Positions 7,969 to 17,640 of a stretch of DNA of 64,000 bases are shown here, piece after piece. Below the pieces are notes generated by a model. The model was not told the DNA's origin, did not search any database, and saw only the letters and a list, made by a program, of their open reading frames with translations. The first letter of the stretch is position 1. Every line of letters begins with the position of its first letter. The position numbers were made by a program, and so were the translations under genes. Location of the stretch: the NCBI RefSeq assembly GCF_014203275.1, contig NZ_JACHIP010000003.1, positions 434,001 to 498,000 of the forward strand, in the 5' to 3' direction. The stretch is from Granulicella aggregans (GTDB lineage Bacteria > Acidobacteriota > Terriglobia > Terriglobales > Acidobacteriaceae).

Positions 7969-10632
7969 TTACTTCGTCGGCGGAATTACAGCAGTCGCCG
8001 CCGACGGCTGTGCGGGCACGGATGAGCTTGCTGGTGGTGCAGGCTGCGGTGGAGTGGATAGAGGCAGAACCGGCAACGTCACCTGATTCGTAGTGGACGG
8101 ATCGTCGCGCAGACGGACATAAAAGGTCGTGTCAGCGCCGGGATGGGGGATGCTGATCGTATTGCCCACAAATCCTTCGGGGACTTCGGTAGGCGTGGTG
8201 AAGGCCTGATCCGTGGAAAATGCGTCAACCAAATAGAGGTCCGATCCTTCGAGGGTGCAGGGCTGCTGACGCACGCGGGTGGGGCAGTGCAGATCGGTCA
8301 GCGTAGGCAGCCGAACGATCGTGGCCAGGGGAATCCATTCGCCGGTGGTGCCGTCGGGTGCGATGGCCCGCAGACGAAGCGGACCGAAGGCTGATGGGCC
8401 GAAGACCTTGAGCGGCTCGAGGGTCGCAAGAACGGTGTGCTTGTTCTGGAGGACGAGTGTGCCGTCCGCGATGCCCAGCTTGGTGTGAAGTGAGTCGTCG
8501 GTGCTGGCGATCTCGATCTGCTGGCCGCGCGGGTAGTTGTCGGCGGACTTCAGGAAGAACGTCAGCTTGTCGTTTATCGGGAGATCGTCAGGCGAGAGGT
8601 GGATGGGCGAGCTCTTCGCTTGATCGATTCCTTTGCTTAGAAGGGTGATGGATGGGCGGGCGCTTCCTACGGTGAAGGGCAGCGTCAGGGTACGACCGTC
8701 CTTCAACGTGGCTGTCGCGGTCAACTTATCGCCGGGGGAGAGTTTGGGAGCAGAGTTCTTGCTGTCGATTGCCTTCGCGTCGCTCGTCTTCGTATCGAGC
8801 GACAGCTGCAGGTCGCCCTTCGATTCGCTTGCCTGCGGAGCATCGTGGCTCGGAGTGGGAGTGAAGATGATGCCTTTGAGCTCCAGCTGCTTGACCTGGT
8901 CGAGGCTGGTACCTGACAAAACTGCCGTGGAATCGCCTGCATGGAGATTCAAGGACTCGAGCTTGGCCGGCTCCGAGTAGGTCTTGGCGGTCACTTTATC
9001 GAGTGCGGGTGCGCCATACTGCTTGATGGCGAGCTCAACCGTGTCCTTGTTCAGGGATTTCAGTGGAAGGTTCAGCGAAATCTCGTCGGGCTTATCGGCT
9101 CGCTTCCAATCGAGCTTCGTCTCGGTCCCTGGGACGGAGTCGGAGATGATGGCCTGAACGCACGCAGTGCCGCTAGAAGCCAGGGTGAGGTGATTGTCTT
9201 GCCCAACGATGAGCGGGTCCGTTGTAACCAGCTTCCAACCCTTGCCGGGGACATTCTGAAGCGGGAGCGTGGGGCCGGTGAAGTGGTCAAATCCCCACAT
9301 GCCGCTCACAGTGCCGGTCAGCGTCCCTGGAGGGAAGACCGCCTTGGGAACGGGCTTTGCATCAGCGGAAGTGGCGGCTTTCGGGTCGTCGGTGGACTTG
9401 GTAGTCGGCACTGTCACAATTCCCGCGTCGTCCGGCGTGGATACGGGAAGCATCTCCCGATGCCTCTCGTGATTCACGATCAGGCCACCGCGAAAGGCAT
9501 CGGGAGCCAGAGGAACATCCGGGATGCGGTCTTCTGAATTGACGTGAAGCGTCAGTTCGTGGGCGAAGGAGGTGGAATAGACAAGCGGAGCTCCCTCGAG
9601 GCCAAGGACGAGATCGGGGCGAAGTAGGCAGGCTACCTGTTTCGGGTCGGCAGCGCGAAGCGGAGGCGGCGTTGCCGCCTGGATGCCGGGGAGGCCGATG
9701 ACGATGACCGACTTCGGGTTGTGGAACGAGGGCGGCGCGTTCAGACGTAGATTCAGTTGCTGATCGCTGGGGAATGCAATGGCCGGAATGTACTGATATT
9801 GGGCTGTATGCAGGCTAGCGGTCAGACGGACCAGGTCGACGATCGCGCCGACATAGGCGCTGTAGAGACCTCCGCCGACCAGGGACGTGTTGCTTGCCTG
9901 AAGGATGAAGTCACTGGAAGGGCCATTTGAGAGCGCCGCTGCGACGGTCTGGCCGTGGCCGTCATCAAGCAGGAGTTGGTTGCCGGATTGAGTGAGGCAG
10001 TTGTACTGTGCATCGACGGGCTGCTTGAAGCAGTTTTCGTTGGGCTTCAGAGCCAGTGTGCGGGCGAGGAGCGTGGAGTGTTCTGAGAGTGCCTTGGCGT
10101 CGTTGGGATCGACGGTCTTCATGCTCTCGAGATACTTCTCGATACGTGCCTGCTCGAAGCCAGCTTCGTTCAAGTCCTGCGACGCTCGAACGAAGATGCC
10201 GGGACGGCCTTTGACGGCGGAGCGAAGCGTAGTGAAGTCGCCACCGGTTTCAGGGGCGAGAAAGAGGATGACCTGCTGGGCCTCCGGCGGAACGGTGATG
10301 AAGACACCTTCGCTCTGAACACCCTTGTTCCATGTCTCGATGCGGGTGAACCAGTTGTCAGGCGGGGGATTAGTTGTGCCGCGCAGAAACGCGGCTACTA
10401 AGAGGTACTTCACCGACTGGCTTGGCGGGAAATCGGGATGCAGCCAGATCTTATCGCCGACCTTGAGATTCGGCACCTGGGCAACGGGAAGAGTGACGCC
10501 GTCGCGTGTCACGCGAACTTCGACCTTTGGACCTGCGAGGTCGAATCGCGCCGGGTCTGCATGTGCGGGGGCGGTTGAGACGAGAAGCGCGGCAATCGTT
10601 GCGATTAAAAATCTGCGGCGCGAAGTCGACAT
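7969..10632 (-). CDS. Large Tat-exported protein of unknown function
   Basis: I do not recognise a family for this 887-residue protein. The N-terminus has a twin-arginine signal (SRRRFLIATIAALLVS) with likely cleavage near AHA-DP, so the mature protein is probably periplasmic or surface-exposed. There are no later membrane segments. The body is rich in Pro, Thr, Ser and beta-favouring residues and contains several LxxGDxLT-type stretches, suggesting stacked Ig-like or IPT-like beta domains (inference). The last 30 residues are Pro/Ala/Ser-rich. The ATG at 10632 begins the signal peptide directly. It is 86 bp downstream of the GrpB gene on the same strand. Confidence 0.8.
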   Translation of the reverse strand: MSTSRRRFLIATIAALLVSTAPAHADPARFDLAGPKVEVRVTRDGVTLPVAQVPNLKVGDKIWLHPDFPPSQSVKYLLVAAFLRGTTNPPPDNWFTRIETWNKGVQSEGVFITVPPEAQQVILFLAPETGGDFTTLRSAVKGRPGIFVRASQDLNEAGFEQARIEKYLESMKTVDPNDAKALSEHSTLLARTLALKPNENCFKQPVDAQYNCLTQSGNQLLLDDGHGQTVAAALSNGPSSDFILQASNTSLVGGGLYSAYVGAIVDLVRLTASLHTAQYQYIPAIAFPSDQQLNLRLNAPPSFHNPKSVIVIGLPGIQAATPPPLRAADPKQVACLLRPDLVLGLEGAPLVYSTSFAHELTLHVNSEDRIPDVPLAPDAFRGGLIVNHERHREMLPVSTPDDAGIVTVPTTKSTDDPKAATSADAKPVPKAVFPPGTLTGTVSGMWGFDHFTGPTLPLQNVPGKGWKLVTTDPLIVGQDNHLTLASSGTACVQAIISDSVPGTETKLDWKRADKPDEISLNLPLKSLNKDTVELAIKQYGAPALDKVTAKTYSEPAKLESLNLHAGDSTAVLSGTSLDQVKQLELKGIIFTPTPSHDAPQASESKGDLQLSLDTKTSDAKAIDSKNSAPKLSPGDKLTATATLKDGRTLTLPFTVGSARPSITLLSKGIDQAKSSPIHLSPDDLPINDKLTFFLKSADNYPRGQQIEIASTDDSLHTKLGIADGTLVLQNKHTVLATLEPLKVFGPSAFGPLRLRAIAPDGTTGEWIPLATIVRLPTLTDLHCPTRVRQQPCTLEGSDLYLVDAFSTDQAFTTPTEVPEGFVGNTISIPHPGADTTFYVRLRDDPSTTNQVTLPVLPLSTPPQPAPPASSSVPAQPSAATAVIPPTK

Positions 10633-10718
10633 ACTTCATTTTAGATGCGCGAAGGTCCAGAAGGATATTGGCGAGGAGAGTTTTGGCAGGCTATCCAGCT
10701 CGCGCGCGGCGTAACACA

Positions 10719-11297
10719 TTACGCGCTTGTGAATGGACGCATGATGGCTGCCAGCCTGCTCTTCATTCCAGAGATGAAGGAACTCTTGAGCGCGGTGTAG
10801 CGGGCGCGGCCTTCTGGTGCCGCGGCAGCAGCACGTTCTTTCTCGGCACGGTACTTCGTACGAAGGGCAGCATCCGTGCGCAGGGCGTCGCGGAAAGCTA
10901 GATTGAGGCTCCACTCTTCCGTATCGTAGTCCACGATATGCAGGATGTGCGTGCGTTCGGTGAGGTCGTGGCCGCGACCGAAGATGTGATGGCGAGGGAT
11001 GCCGGCGTTGGCGACGAAGTCGTAACCTAAGGATTCGAGGGGAGCTTTGCAGCGCTCCCAATCTCCAAAAGGGCTGACGCCAACGATGATGTCGAGGATC
11101 GGCTTGGCCCGCATTCCGGGAACCGACGTCGAGCCAAAGTGTTCGATTGCCTTGGCGACGTCACCGAGCGCGACATCGAGGCGAGCTTTTTCTTCAGCAT
11201 AGGCATCGACCCACGACGGGTCGTAGTCAGCCAGAAGATTCACATCGTTCTTTAGTCCAAGCAAGATCGGTGTCCCCGGCGTCGCAGCTTGAGGCAT
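10719..11297 (-). CDS. GrpB/UPF0157 family protein (nucleotidyltransferase fold)
   Basis: This 192-residue protein carries the GrpB signature: YDPSWVDAYAEEK (about 25-37), IEHFGSTSVPGMRAKPILDI (about 51-70) and a later RTHILHIVDY motif. The GSTSxPG...D segment is characteristic of a minimal nucleotidyltransferase superfamily. Some GrpB domains are fused to dephospho-CoA kinase, but the standalone function is unknown. The ATG at 11297 is used. It lies 50 bp downstream of the ABC ATPase gene on the same strand, probably by chance rather than pathway. Confidence 0.9.
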   Translation of the reverse strand: MPQAATPGTPILLGLKNDVNLLADYDPSWVDAYAEEKARLDVALGDVAKAIEHFGSTSVPGMRAKPILDIIVGVSPFGDWERCKAPLESLGYDFVANAGIPRHHIFGRGHDLTERTHILHIVDYDTEEWSLNLAFRDALRTDAALRTKYRAEKERAAAAAPEGRARYTALKSSFISGMKSRLAAIMRPFTSA

Positions 11298-11347
11298 TCT
11301 CAGACGCCTATCCAGAGTACCCGACCGGCCAGTGCCTGGGTGGGAGT

Positions 11348-12115
11348 TCAGCCGCCTGCGGTCATTCGCGCGGATGGGTGATCCGAGGCGACCGCGCCGT
11401 CGCGGATAGTGACGATACGGTGGGCGTATTCGGCGATGTCGGGTTCGTGGGTGACGACAACGATCGTATTGCCCTTCGCGTGGAGGTCATCGAAGAGCGC
11501 CATGATCTCCACACCGGTCTTCGAGTCGAGGTTTCCCGTGGGCTCGTCGGCGAGGATGATGGACGGCTTGTTCACCAGCGCTCGTGCGATCGCAACGCGT
11601 TGGCGTTGTCCGCCTGAGAGCTCGTTCGGCTTGTGCATCATGCGGGAGCCGAGGTTGACCGATTCGAGGACTGCCTTGGCGCGGGCGATGCGCTCGGCAG
11701 CTGGAGTGCCGTTGTAGATCAGGGGAAGCTCTACGTTATGCAGCGAGGTCGCGCGAGCCAGAAGGTTGAACGTCTGGAAGACGAAGCCGATCTCCTTGTT
11801 GCGGATGCGCGCGAGTTCGTCATCGTTCAGCTCCGAAACATTGTGGCCGTTGAGCCAGTACTTGCCTTTACTTGGGGAGTCGAGGCACCCGATAAGGTTC
11901 ATCAGCGTGGACTTGCCCGAACCCGATGGTCCCATGATGGCGACGTACTCGTTGTGCTTGATGCGGAGATTGACGCCGCGCAGGGCGTTCACCTGCTGAT
12001 CTCCCATCTCGTAGGTCTTCCAGAGATTGTCGGTGACGATGACGTCTCCGGGACCGGGACCGCCGGCGTTGGGGTGGGCTTCTGCGCTGACTATTTCCTG
12101 GACTTCAGTGGGCAT
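11348..12115 (-). CDS. MacB/LolD-type ABC transporter ATP-binding protein
   Basis: This 255-residue ATPase has Walker [10 protein letters not shown] (62-70), Q-loop Q114 in FVFQTFNLL, the LSGGQ signature (166-170), Walker B ILADE (187-191) and switch H223. The motif [19 protein letters not shown] is typical of the MacB/LolD/FtsE group, which powers lipoprotein release or tripartite export by mechanotransmission. The ATG at 12115 follows GGAGAACCGG. The adaptor gene lies 179 bp upstream on the same strand, giving two parts of a MacAB-like pump; the FtsX-like permease expected with it is not adjacent. Confidence 0.93.
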   Translation of the reverse strand: MPTEVQEIVSAEAHPNAGGPGPGDVIVTDNLWKTYEMGDQQVNALRGVNLRIKHNEYVAIMGPSGSGKSTLMNLIGCLDSPSKGKYWLNGHNVSELNDDELARIRNKEIGFVFQTFNLLARATSLHNVELPLIYNGTPAAERIARAKAVLESVNLGSRMMHKPNELSGGQRQRVAIARALVNKPSIILADEPTGNLDSKTGVEIMALFDDLHAKGNTIVVVTHEPDIAEYAHRIVTIRDGAVASDHPSARMTAGG

Positions 12116-12294
12116 CCGGTTCTCCGGTGTATCTCTGCTGCAAGCAAAAATCGTGAACGGTACAAGTTAGACGCGCGGCAATTCCGCGTGATCGATAGGT
12201 CGAGCAATGTTATCTACGCGAAATTGCGGGCAAAGGTTCCGACGGTCTCGTCCGGATCTGCCGTTCTCGCAGTATCAAGGTCGATACTCCTCTG

Positions 12295-13695
12295 CTAGCT
12301 GTCGGTTGGGACTTCGGCAGAGTTGTCTTCCTTAACTTTAGTCCCACTGGCGAGCGTTCGGAGAATCTTGTATCTCCCGGTAACGATCTGGTCGCCCTCT
12401 TTCAGGCCGCTCAGGATCTCGATGTCAGTGCTTCCGGTGACGCCGGTCGTGACCGGGACGAAGTTCACGCTGAGTTTGCCCTTGGCATTCTTGCTGAGAA
12501 TGTAGACGCCCTGCAGAGGCTTTGGCTTCTCCTTGGAAGATGTCGCCACTGGAGCGCCTGCCGGCGGCTTGCCTCCGTTGTCAAAGAGGGCCTTTTCCAC
12601 CGTGGGGTCGCGCTGGACGAGTGCCTGAATGGGAATGGTGAGCGCATCGGGCTTGTGAGCCGTGGTGATCTTTGCGGTCGCCGAAAGGCCTGGGCGGAGA
12701 TCTTCCAGGTTGGAGTCGCCGGCGTCGATCGTGACGACTACCTTGAAGTCCTTGGCTTCCTCGGTTCCGGTCGTGCTCTGGCTGGTGGCGATTCCAGTAG
12801 TCCGCAGCAGAGCCTGATCGCCGACATTGGTCACGCGCCCCTTGAAAGTGCGTCCGGGAAGCGCATCGACGGTGACATCAACCGTTTGGTCCAGCTTGAT
12901 GTTAACGATGTCGGTCTCGTCGACTTTGACCTCGGCGGTGACGACGGACATGTCCGCGAGGGTCATCAGGGTCGAGCCTTCAGCGTTCTGGATGCCGGTG
13001 ACCATGGTCTCGCCTTCACGGACGGGGACGTTCGTGACGAGGCCGTCAAAGGGAGCACGGCTGATCGTCTTGTCGAGCGAATCGAAGTTCGAACGCTGGC
13101 TGGCAACTGCCTGGTTGACTTTGGCTCGTTGCGACTCGGTTTGGGCACGCGACTGCGCTAGGGCGGCCTGGCGCTGGGCGAGCGTCGCGACGCTTACATC
13201 GAGAGCCGCCTTCTTCGCGTCGTAATCCTGCTTGGCGATGAGCTTCGCCTCGTAGAGAGCAAGGGCGCGATCGTAGTCGAACTTCTTCTGGACAAGGTCC
13301 GCCTTGGCCTGGGTGATATTAGCCTCGGCGGTCTGTTCGGCGGCGACCATGGAGTTCACGTCGGTCTTCGAGGAGGCGATTGTCGCATCCTGGGCCGCGA
13401 CAATCGAGGTCGGCTGAACGTTTTCGAGGGTGGCAAGAGTCGCCCCCTTCTTCACGTGATCGCCTTCCTTGACGTACAGGTGCGTGATCCGGCCAAAGGC
13501 GGTCGCGCCAATGTTGACGTAGGTCTTGGGCTTGATCTGGCCGGTGCCGCTGACGATCGAGGTGAGGTCCTGGCGGGAGACCTTTGCGGTGGAGACCTTG
13601 GTGACGCTCGATGCATTGTGGCGGATCGTCCCGAAGACGATTCCGGCCACGACCAGCAGAACGACGACGATAATGATGATCTTCTTAGCGCTCAT
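12295..13695 (-). CDS. MacA-like periplasmic adaptor (HlyD/membrane fusion protein)
   Basis: This 466-residue protein has one N-terminal membrane anchor (about 4-23) followed by a split biotinyl-lipoyl domain (GRITHLYVKEGDHVKKGA and later APFDGLVTNVPVREGE). A long alpha-helical hairpin rich in Ala, Gln and Lys (about 120-215) separates the halves, and beta-barrel and membrane-proximal domains follow. This is the MacA/HlyD design bridging an inner-membrane ABC transporter to an outer-membrane channel. The ATG at 13695 follows a GAGAAAG stretch. It is upstream of the ABC ATPase in the same direction, and no TolC-like gene is nearby. Confidence 0.92.
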   Translation of the reverse strand: MSAKKIIIIVVVLLVVAGIVFGTIRHNASSVTKVSTAKVSRQDLTSIVSGTGQIKPKTYVNIGATAFGRITHLYVKEGDHVKKGATLATLENVQPTSIVAAQDATIASSKTDVNSMVAAEQTAEANITQAKADLVQKKFDYDRALALYEAKLIAKQDYDAKKAALDVSVATLAQRQAALAQSRAQTESQRAKVNQAVASQRSNFDSLDKTISRAPFDGLVTNVPVREGETMVTGIQNAEGSTLMTLADMSVVTAEVKVDETDIVNIKLDQTVDVTVDALPGRTFKGRVTNVGDQALLRTTGIATSQSTTGTEEAKDFKVVVTIDAGDSNLEDLRPGLSATAKITTAHKPDALTIPIQALVQRDPTVEKALFDNGGKPPAGAPVATSSKEKPKPLQGVYILSKNAKGKLSVNFVPVTTGVTGSTDIEILSGLKEGDQIVTGRYKILRTLASGTKVKEDNSAEVPTDS

Positions 13696-13974
13696 TCCGG
13701 CTTTCTCGACGCCTGGCTATGGCGTGCGGTTGCTGCGTTGGAGAGATGAGTGGGGCATTCCTGTTGCTCACATCGGGTACGGTAGTGCAGTCTTACAAGT
13801 TCCAGACTTACTGATAGAAAACCCAAGTGTGCTCCGATGATCTTCAGAACGCCTGAAGCTGCCTTTTTCGAGTACCGAGATGATAGCAGGGGAAGTGGCG
13901 GATTTGATGCCCTTGTACTGTCGCGGGGTGCCTTCGGCGGGCTACAATAGCGATTGAATCAGGAGCACCTTTTT
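13696..13974. other. Divergent intergenic region between adaptor and GWxTD genes
   Basis: These 279 bp separate two genes pointing away from each other, so promoters for both are expected. On the plus strand I see a TACAAT -10-like hexamer at 13942-13947, but no convincing -35 partner at standard spacing. AGGAG at 13961-13965 is the ribosome-binding site for the downstream ATG. No repeat, RNA gene or further ORF is evident. Confidence 0.4.
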
Positions 13975-15717
13975 ATGAAGTCTTTCCCTCGGTCTCTGCC
14001 CGTCATCTCGTCCTCCTTGTTGGCTTTGCTGTTCGCTGCAGGTATTTTAGTTCCCGCTTTGAAGGCCCAGACCACGGCTCCGGCCGATGGTGTCACGAAA
14101 GGGCCAGTGACGGAAGAGAAGCCCGACCCGCTAAAGCGGCGTTTGACGGACAAAGAACGCTTCAAGCAGCAGAAGGACCTGAAGGGCGAACTCCACGGCG
14201 TTTATAAGAAGTGGATCGACGAGGACGTTCACTGGATCATCACAGACACCGAACTCCAAGCATTCAAGAGCCTGGGCAACGATGAAGAGCGTGACCAGTT
14301 CATCGAGCAGTTCTGGCTGCGCCGCAATCCGAATCCTGATTCCCCGGATAACGAGTATCGCGAAGAACACTATGCCCGCATCGCCTATGCCGATGAGCAC
14401 TTTGCCGCTGGCAAGCCTGGATGGAAGACCGACCGTGGTCATATTTATATCGCTTACGGCAAGCCGGACAGCATCGAATCGCACCCAAGCGGTGGAAGCT
14501 ACCAGCGTCCGCAGGAAGAGGGCGGCGGCGAGACATCGACCTTCCCATTTGAAACATGGCACTACCGCTACCTTGAAGGCGTAGGCGATAACGTCGATAT
14601 CGAGTTCGTCGACACCTGCATGTGCGGTGACTATCACGCGACGATCGACCGCTCCGAGAAGGACGCTCTGAAGACGGTTCCTGGAGCTGGGCTGACTCAG
14701 TCTGAGCAGAACGGTCAGTCGAAGAAGGCAGACCGGTTCTCTGGTGGCGGTATCGAACAGCTTGGCGCCGGCCCATTTTCATCGATGAACCAGAGTAAGC
14801 AATTCGACCGGCTTGACCGGTTCGCAAAGATCTTTGCTCCGCCTCCGATCAAGTTCAAGGACATGGAGCAGTTCCTGACCACGTCGAAGATTTTGACAGG
14901 ACCTCCGTTCCTCTTCGATGTGCGCACGGACTATGTGAAGGTGACGAACGATACGATCCTCGTTCCGCTGACTTTGCAGCTTCGCAACAGCGACATCACG
15001 TTTTCAAATAAGGATGGCGTGGCGATGGGGACGGTCAACATCCTTGGCCGCGTAACCAACCTCAATCACAAGCCGATCCAGACATTTGAAGATACGGTTA
15101 GCGTGCAGACCCCGAGCGAATTGCTGCAGCGCTCGAAGAACAATATGTCGGTTTATTGGAAGTCGCTTCCTCTGCGCCCGGGTCTGTATCGCGTGGATAT
15201 CGTGATTAAAGATGTCAACAATCCAGACCACGTTGGCACCTGGAGTCGGAGCATCAATGTTCCAAAGTATGACGACGACAAGCTCGCGACTTCTTCGCTG
15301 ATCCTTGCCGATCAGATGGAGCGCGTGCCGAGCAAAGATATCGGAGCAGGGAACTTTGTCATTGGTAACACTCGCATCCGCCCGCGAGTACCCAGTGGCG
15401 TGGCGATTCCGGTTACCTTTCATCGCGGACAAAATCTCAACTTCTGGATGCAGGTTTATAATCTGGGAATCGATGAGAAGAGCAAGAAGAACGATGCCAC
15501 CATCGAATACCAGGTGATGGACATGGCCACCAACAAGGCCGTGCTTCAGACCCAGGAGTTGACATCCAAGCTGAGTCCGAATGCAGACCAGGTGACGTTG
15601 GAGAAGAGCATGCCGCTCGCCAGCCTTCAGCCTGGGAAGTACAAGGTGACGATCAAAATCAACGATGGTATTTCGAAGCAAGAGGTAGCCGAGTCGGCAC
15701 CATTCACGGTCGACTAG
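13975..15717 (+). CDS. Secreted GWxTD-domain protein
   Basis: This 580-residue protein begins with a Sec signal peptide ending near ALKAQ. The GWxTD domain (about 75-210) includes VHWIITDTELQAF, FIEQFWLRRNP, the name-giving PGWKTDRGHIYIAYGKPD and FETWHYRYL. Residues 280-580 form beta-rich domains. GWxTD proteins are abundant in Acidobacteriota and some other phyla; their role is unknown. The ATG at 13975 has AGGAG 9 bases upstream, so I prefer it to a TTG at 13954. The C-terminal part looks like tandem Ig-like domains. The next gene follows in the same direction, and the two may be one unit. Confidence 0.9.
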   Translation: MKSFPRSLPVISSSLLALLFAAGILVPALKAQTTAPADGVTKGPVTEEKPDPLKRRLTDKERFKQQKDLKGELHGVYKKWIDEDVHWIITDTELQAFKSLGNDEERDQFIEQFWLRRNPNPDSPDNEYREEHYARIAYADEHFAAGKPGWKTDRGHIYIAYGKPDSIESHPSGGSYQRPQEEGGGETSTFPFETWHYRYLEGVGDNVDIEFVDTCMCGDYHATIDRSEKDALKTVPGAGLTQSEQNGQSKKADRFSGGGIEQLGAGPFSSMNQSKQFDRLDRFAKIFAPPPIKFKDMEQFLTTSKILTGPPFLFDVRTDYVKVTNDTILVPLTLQLRNSDITFSNKDGVAMGTVNILGRVTNLNHKPIQTFEDTVSVQTPSELLQRSKNNMSVYWKSLPLRPGLYRVDIVIKDVNNPDHVGTWSRSINVPKYDDDKLATSSLILADQMERVPSKDIGAGNFVIGNTRIRPRVPSGVAIPVTFHRGQNLNFWMQVYNLGIDEKSKKNDATIEYQVMDMATNKAVLQTQELTSKLSPNADQVTLEKSMPLASLQPGKYKVTIKINDGISKQEVAESAPFTVD

Positions 15718-15864
15718 GCACGGCTTTTGAGGTCTATGGATCCACGGCGGCGCAGCTACGTTGAGAAGTTCGATAGCTGGTTGAACGCGCGATCGGCAGA
15801 GGTTCGGAGAGCATCCCGAATGGCAATTCTTCGGAGCTGGCCAACGGCGCACAGGGGACATTCT

Positions 15865-17628
15865 GTGCAGATCAGATTCAATCAACTCGGCACGACCCTA
15901 ATTCTGTTGACCGGCGTGGCAGTTTGCCTTCCTGCCGCAGCCCAGGTTAGTCCCGCAGCAGCGGTCACCGGCGTAGTTCGCGACGTTCAAGGTGTCGCGC
16001 AGGCCGGGGCGTTGGTGCAGGTGATGGCAGCCGGGCTGGACGTTCCGCGGACCACCTTTACCGACATCCATGGCCGCTACTCGATTGCAAACCTGATTCC
16101 AGGCAAATACGCCGTTCAGGCTTCTGCGGCGCTTTTTATCTCCACATCGAAAGACAATCTTCAGCTGCATCCGGGCAAGTGGTCGGTTGTTAATCTGACG
16201 CTTGCGACACTATTCGATACCTCGGCCTGGCTGCCTGCGGAGCGGCGGAAGTCGGACGAACCGGGTGACGAATGGAAATGGACTCTTCGGTCCTCGGCAA
16301 ACCGCCCTATGCTGCGTATGGCGGATGACGAAACGGGCGAAGCGACGAGTGTCCTGACCTCATCGAGTGCGACCGAAACTCGGCGCGATTCGACGCAGGC
16401 GCGAGCGACCTTTACGAGCGGCGACGGCGGCTTCGGACACGGCGGGACGCACAGTGTCCTCGCGCAGGGCCGTGAACTCGCAGACGGCTCCGAATTGATG
16501 CTACGGATGGATGTGGGCACGCCGACGGAGCCTGCGGGAGTAGGGCCGTCGACGGAGGTTGAGGTTGGGTTCGGACGCAAACTTGGATATGGCGGTGCGG
16601 TGCGTACTGTCGTCAGCTACCAGGGACATCCAGAGTTGCTGAGTTCGGGTGGTACGACGAATGGCATTGGGGTCACGACGTTCCAGATGGCGAGCGCGGA
16701 ACAGATCGCGCTTGGAGACACGGTAAAAATTGAGGTTGGCAGCGAAGTTTATGCAGTGAAAGCAGTCGGAACCGCGATGGGGGCGGACCCATTCTTTCGA
16801 GTTGCGGTGCAGCCGTCGGAAAACTGGACGGTGGGCTACCGCATGGCGACGGCGCGTGAGCTGCAGAGCTTTGGGGACCTCGATGCGGTGGAACGCGATC
16901 TTCCCGTGACAGTCTGCGCTGGCTCGCATATGGAGACGGAGCATGGACGGCATCAGGAGGTTTCTGTCTCCCGCAAGCTCGGCCATGGAGTAGCGGAAGT
17001 CACCTACTACCACGATGCGATGGATCATCCGGCAGTGGCTGGTCGGAGCGTGCTCCCGGACGGCGAACCCGTTCTGCAATCCCTCGGGGCCAGCGGGTTT
17101 GGAGTCCTGCAGGATCCTTCTACGGCAAGCTTCCGGTTTCTAGCGTCGGGTTACTCTGCGGGCGGTATGAATTTGATGGTCAGCGAACCGCTGGGACCGG
17201 GACTATGGGCAGCCCTTGAGTACAGTACCGGTTCCGCGTTGTCAGGCAGGAAGGTTGCAGATGGAATGTCGCTGGCGGAGGCTTCGGACCAGTTATATCT
17301 CGCGAGCGGACAGTCCGCGACGTTTGCAGTTAGAGGCCGCCTGATCCGGAGTGGCACAAAGCTGCGCGCGGCGTATCGCTGGCAGCCGACGGGTCTGGTC
17401 ACAGCGATTGATCCCTATCGGGCCTTCAGCGATCAGGCTTACCTGAGCCTCGCTGTCAGGCAGCCGATCCATATGGGAAGACTTCTGCCGCCTGGGCTGG
17501 AAGGTACTCTGAATGTCACGAATCTTCTGGCGCAGGGGTACAAGCCATTTCTTTCCTCCGATGGCAGCACGCTGGTGCTCGCGCAGTCGCCAAGGACACT
17601 CGAGGCTGGGCTTTCGGTGACGTTCTAA
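15865..17628 (+). CDS. Probable outer-membrane protein with carboxypeptidase-regulatory-like domain
   Basis: I place the start at GTG 15865 because AGGGGA lies 7 bases upstream and the product then begins with a clean signal peptide (QIRFNQLGTTLILLTGVAVC, cleavage after AAAQ). The frame stays open upstream to 15727, but that would bury the signal 46 residues in. Residues about 30-115 form a carboxypeptidase-regulatory/SpaA-like beta domain (GVVRDVQG, GRYSIANLIPGKYAV). The remainder has alternating hydrophobic strands, a TonB-receptor-like LEGTLNVTNLLAQGYKP segment, and ends in Phe, which is typical of outer-membrane barrels. At 587 residues it is short for a TonB receptor and no plug domain is evident. 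Confidence 0.72.
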   Translation: MQIRFNQLGTTLILLTGVAVCLPAAAQVSPAAAVTGVVRDVQGVAQAGALVQVMAAGLDVPRTTFTDIHGRYSIANLIPGKYAVQASAALFISTSKDNLQLHPGKWSVVNLTLATLFDTSAWLPAERRKSDEPGDEWKWTLRSSANRPMLRMADDETGEATSVLTSSSATETRRDSTQARATFTSGDGGFGHGGTHSVLAQGRELADGSELMLRMDVGTPTEPAGVGPSTEVEVGFGRKLGYGGAVRTVVSYQGHPELLSSGGTTNGIGVTTFQMASAEQIALGDTVKIEVGSEVYAVKAVGTAMGADPFFRVAVQPSENWTVGYRMATARELQSFGDLDAVERDLPVTVCAGSHMETEHGRHQEVSVSRKLGHGVAEVTYYHDAMDHPAVAGRSVLPDGEPVLQSLGASGFGVLQDPSTASFRFLASGYSAGGMNLMVSEPLGPGLWAALEYSTGSALSGRKVADGMSLAEASDQLYLASGQSATFAVRGRLIRSGTKLRAAYRWQPTGLVTAIDPYRAFSDQAYLSLAVRQPIHMGRLLPPGLEGTLNVTNLLAQGYKPFLSSDGSTLVLAQSPRTLEAGLSVTF

Positions 17629-17640
17629 CCGGCCGGTGTT

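Noticed and set aside
15727..15864. N-terminal extension of the putative outer-membrane protein
   Set aside because: It places a signal peptide internally; the GTG at 15865 has AGGGGA at correct spacing.
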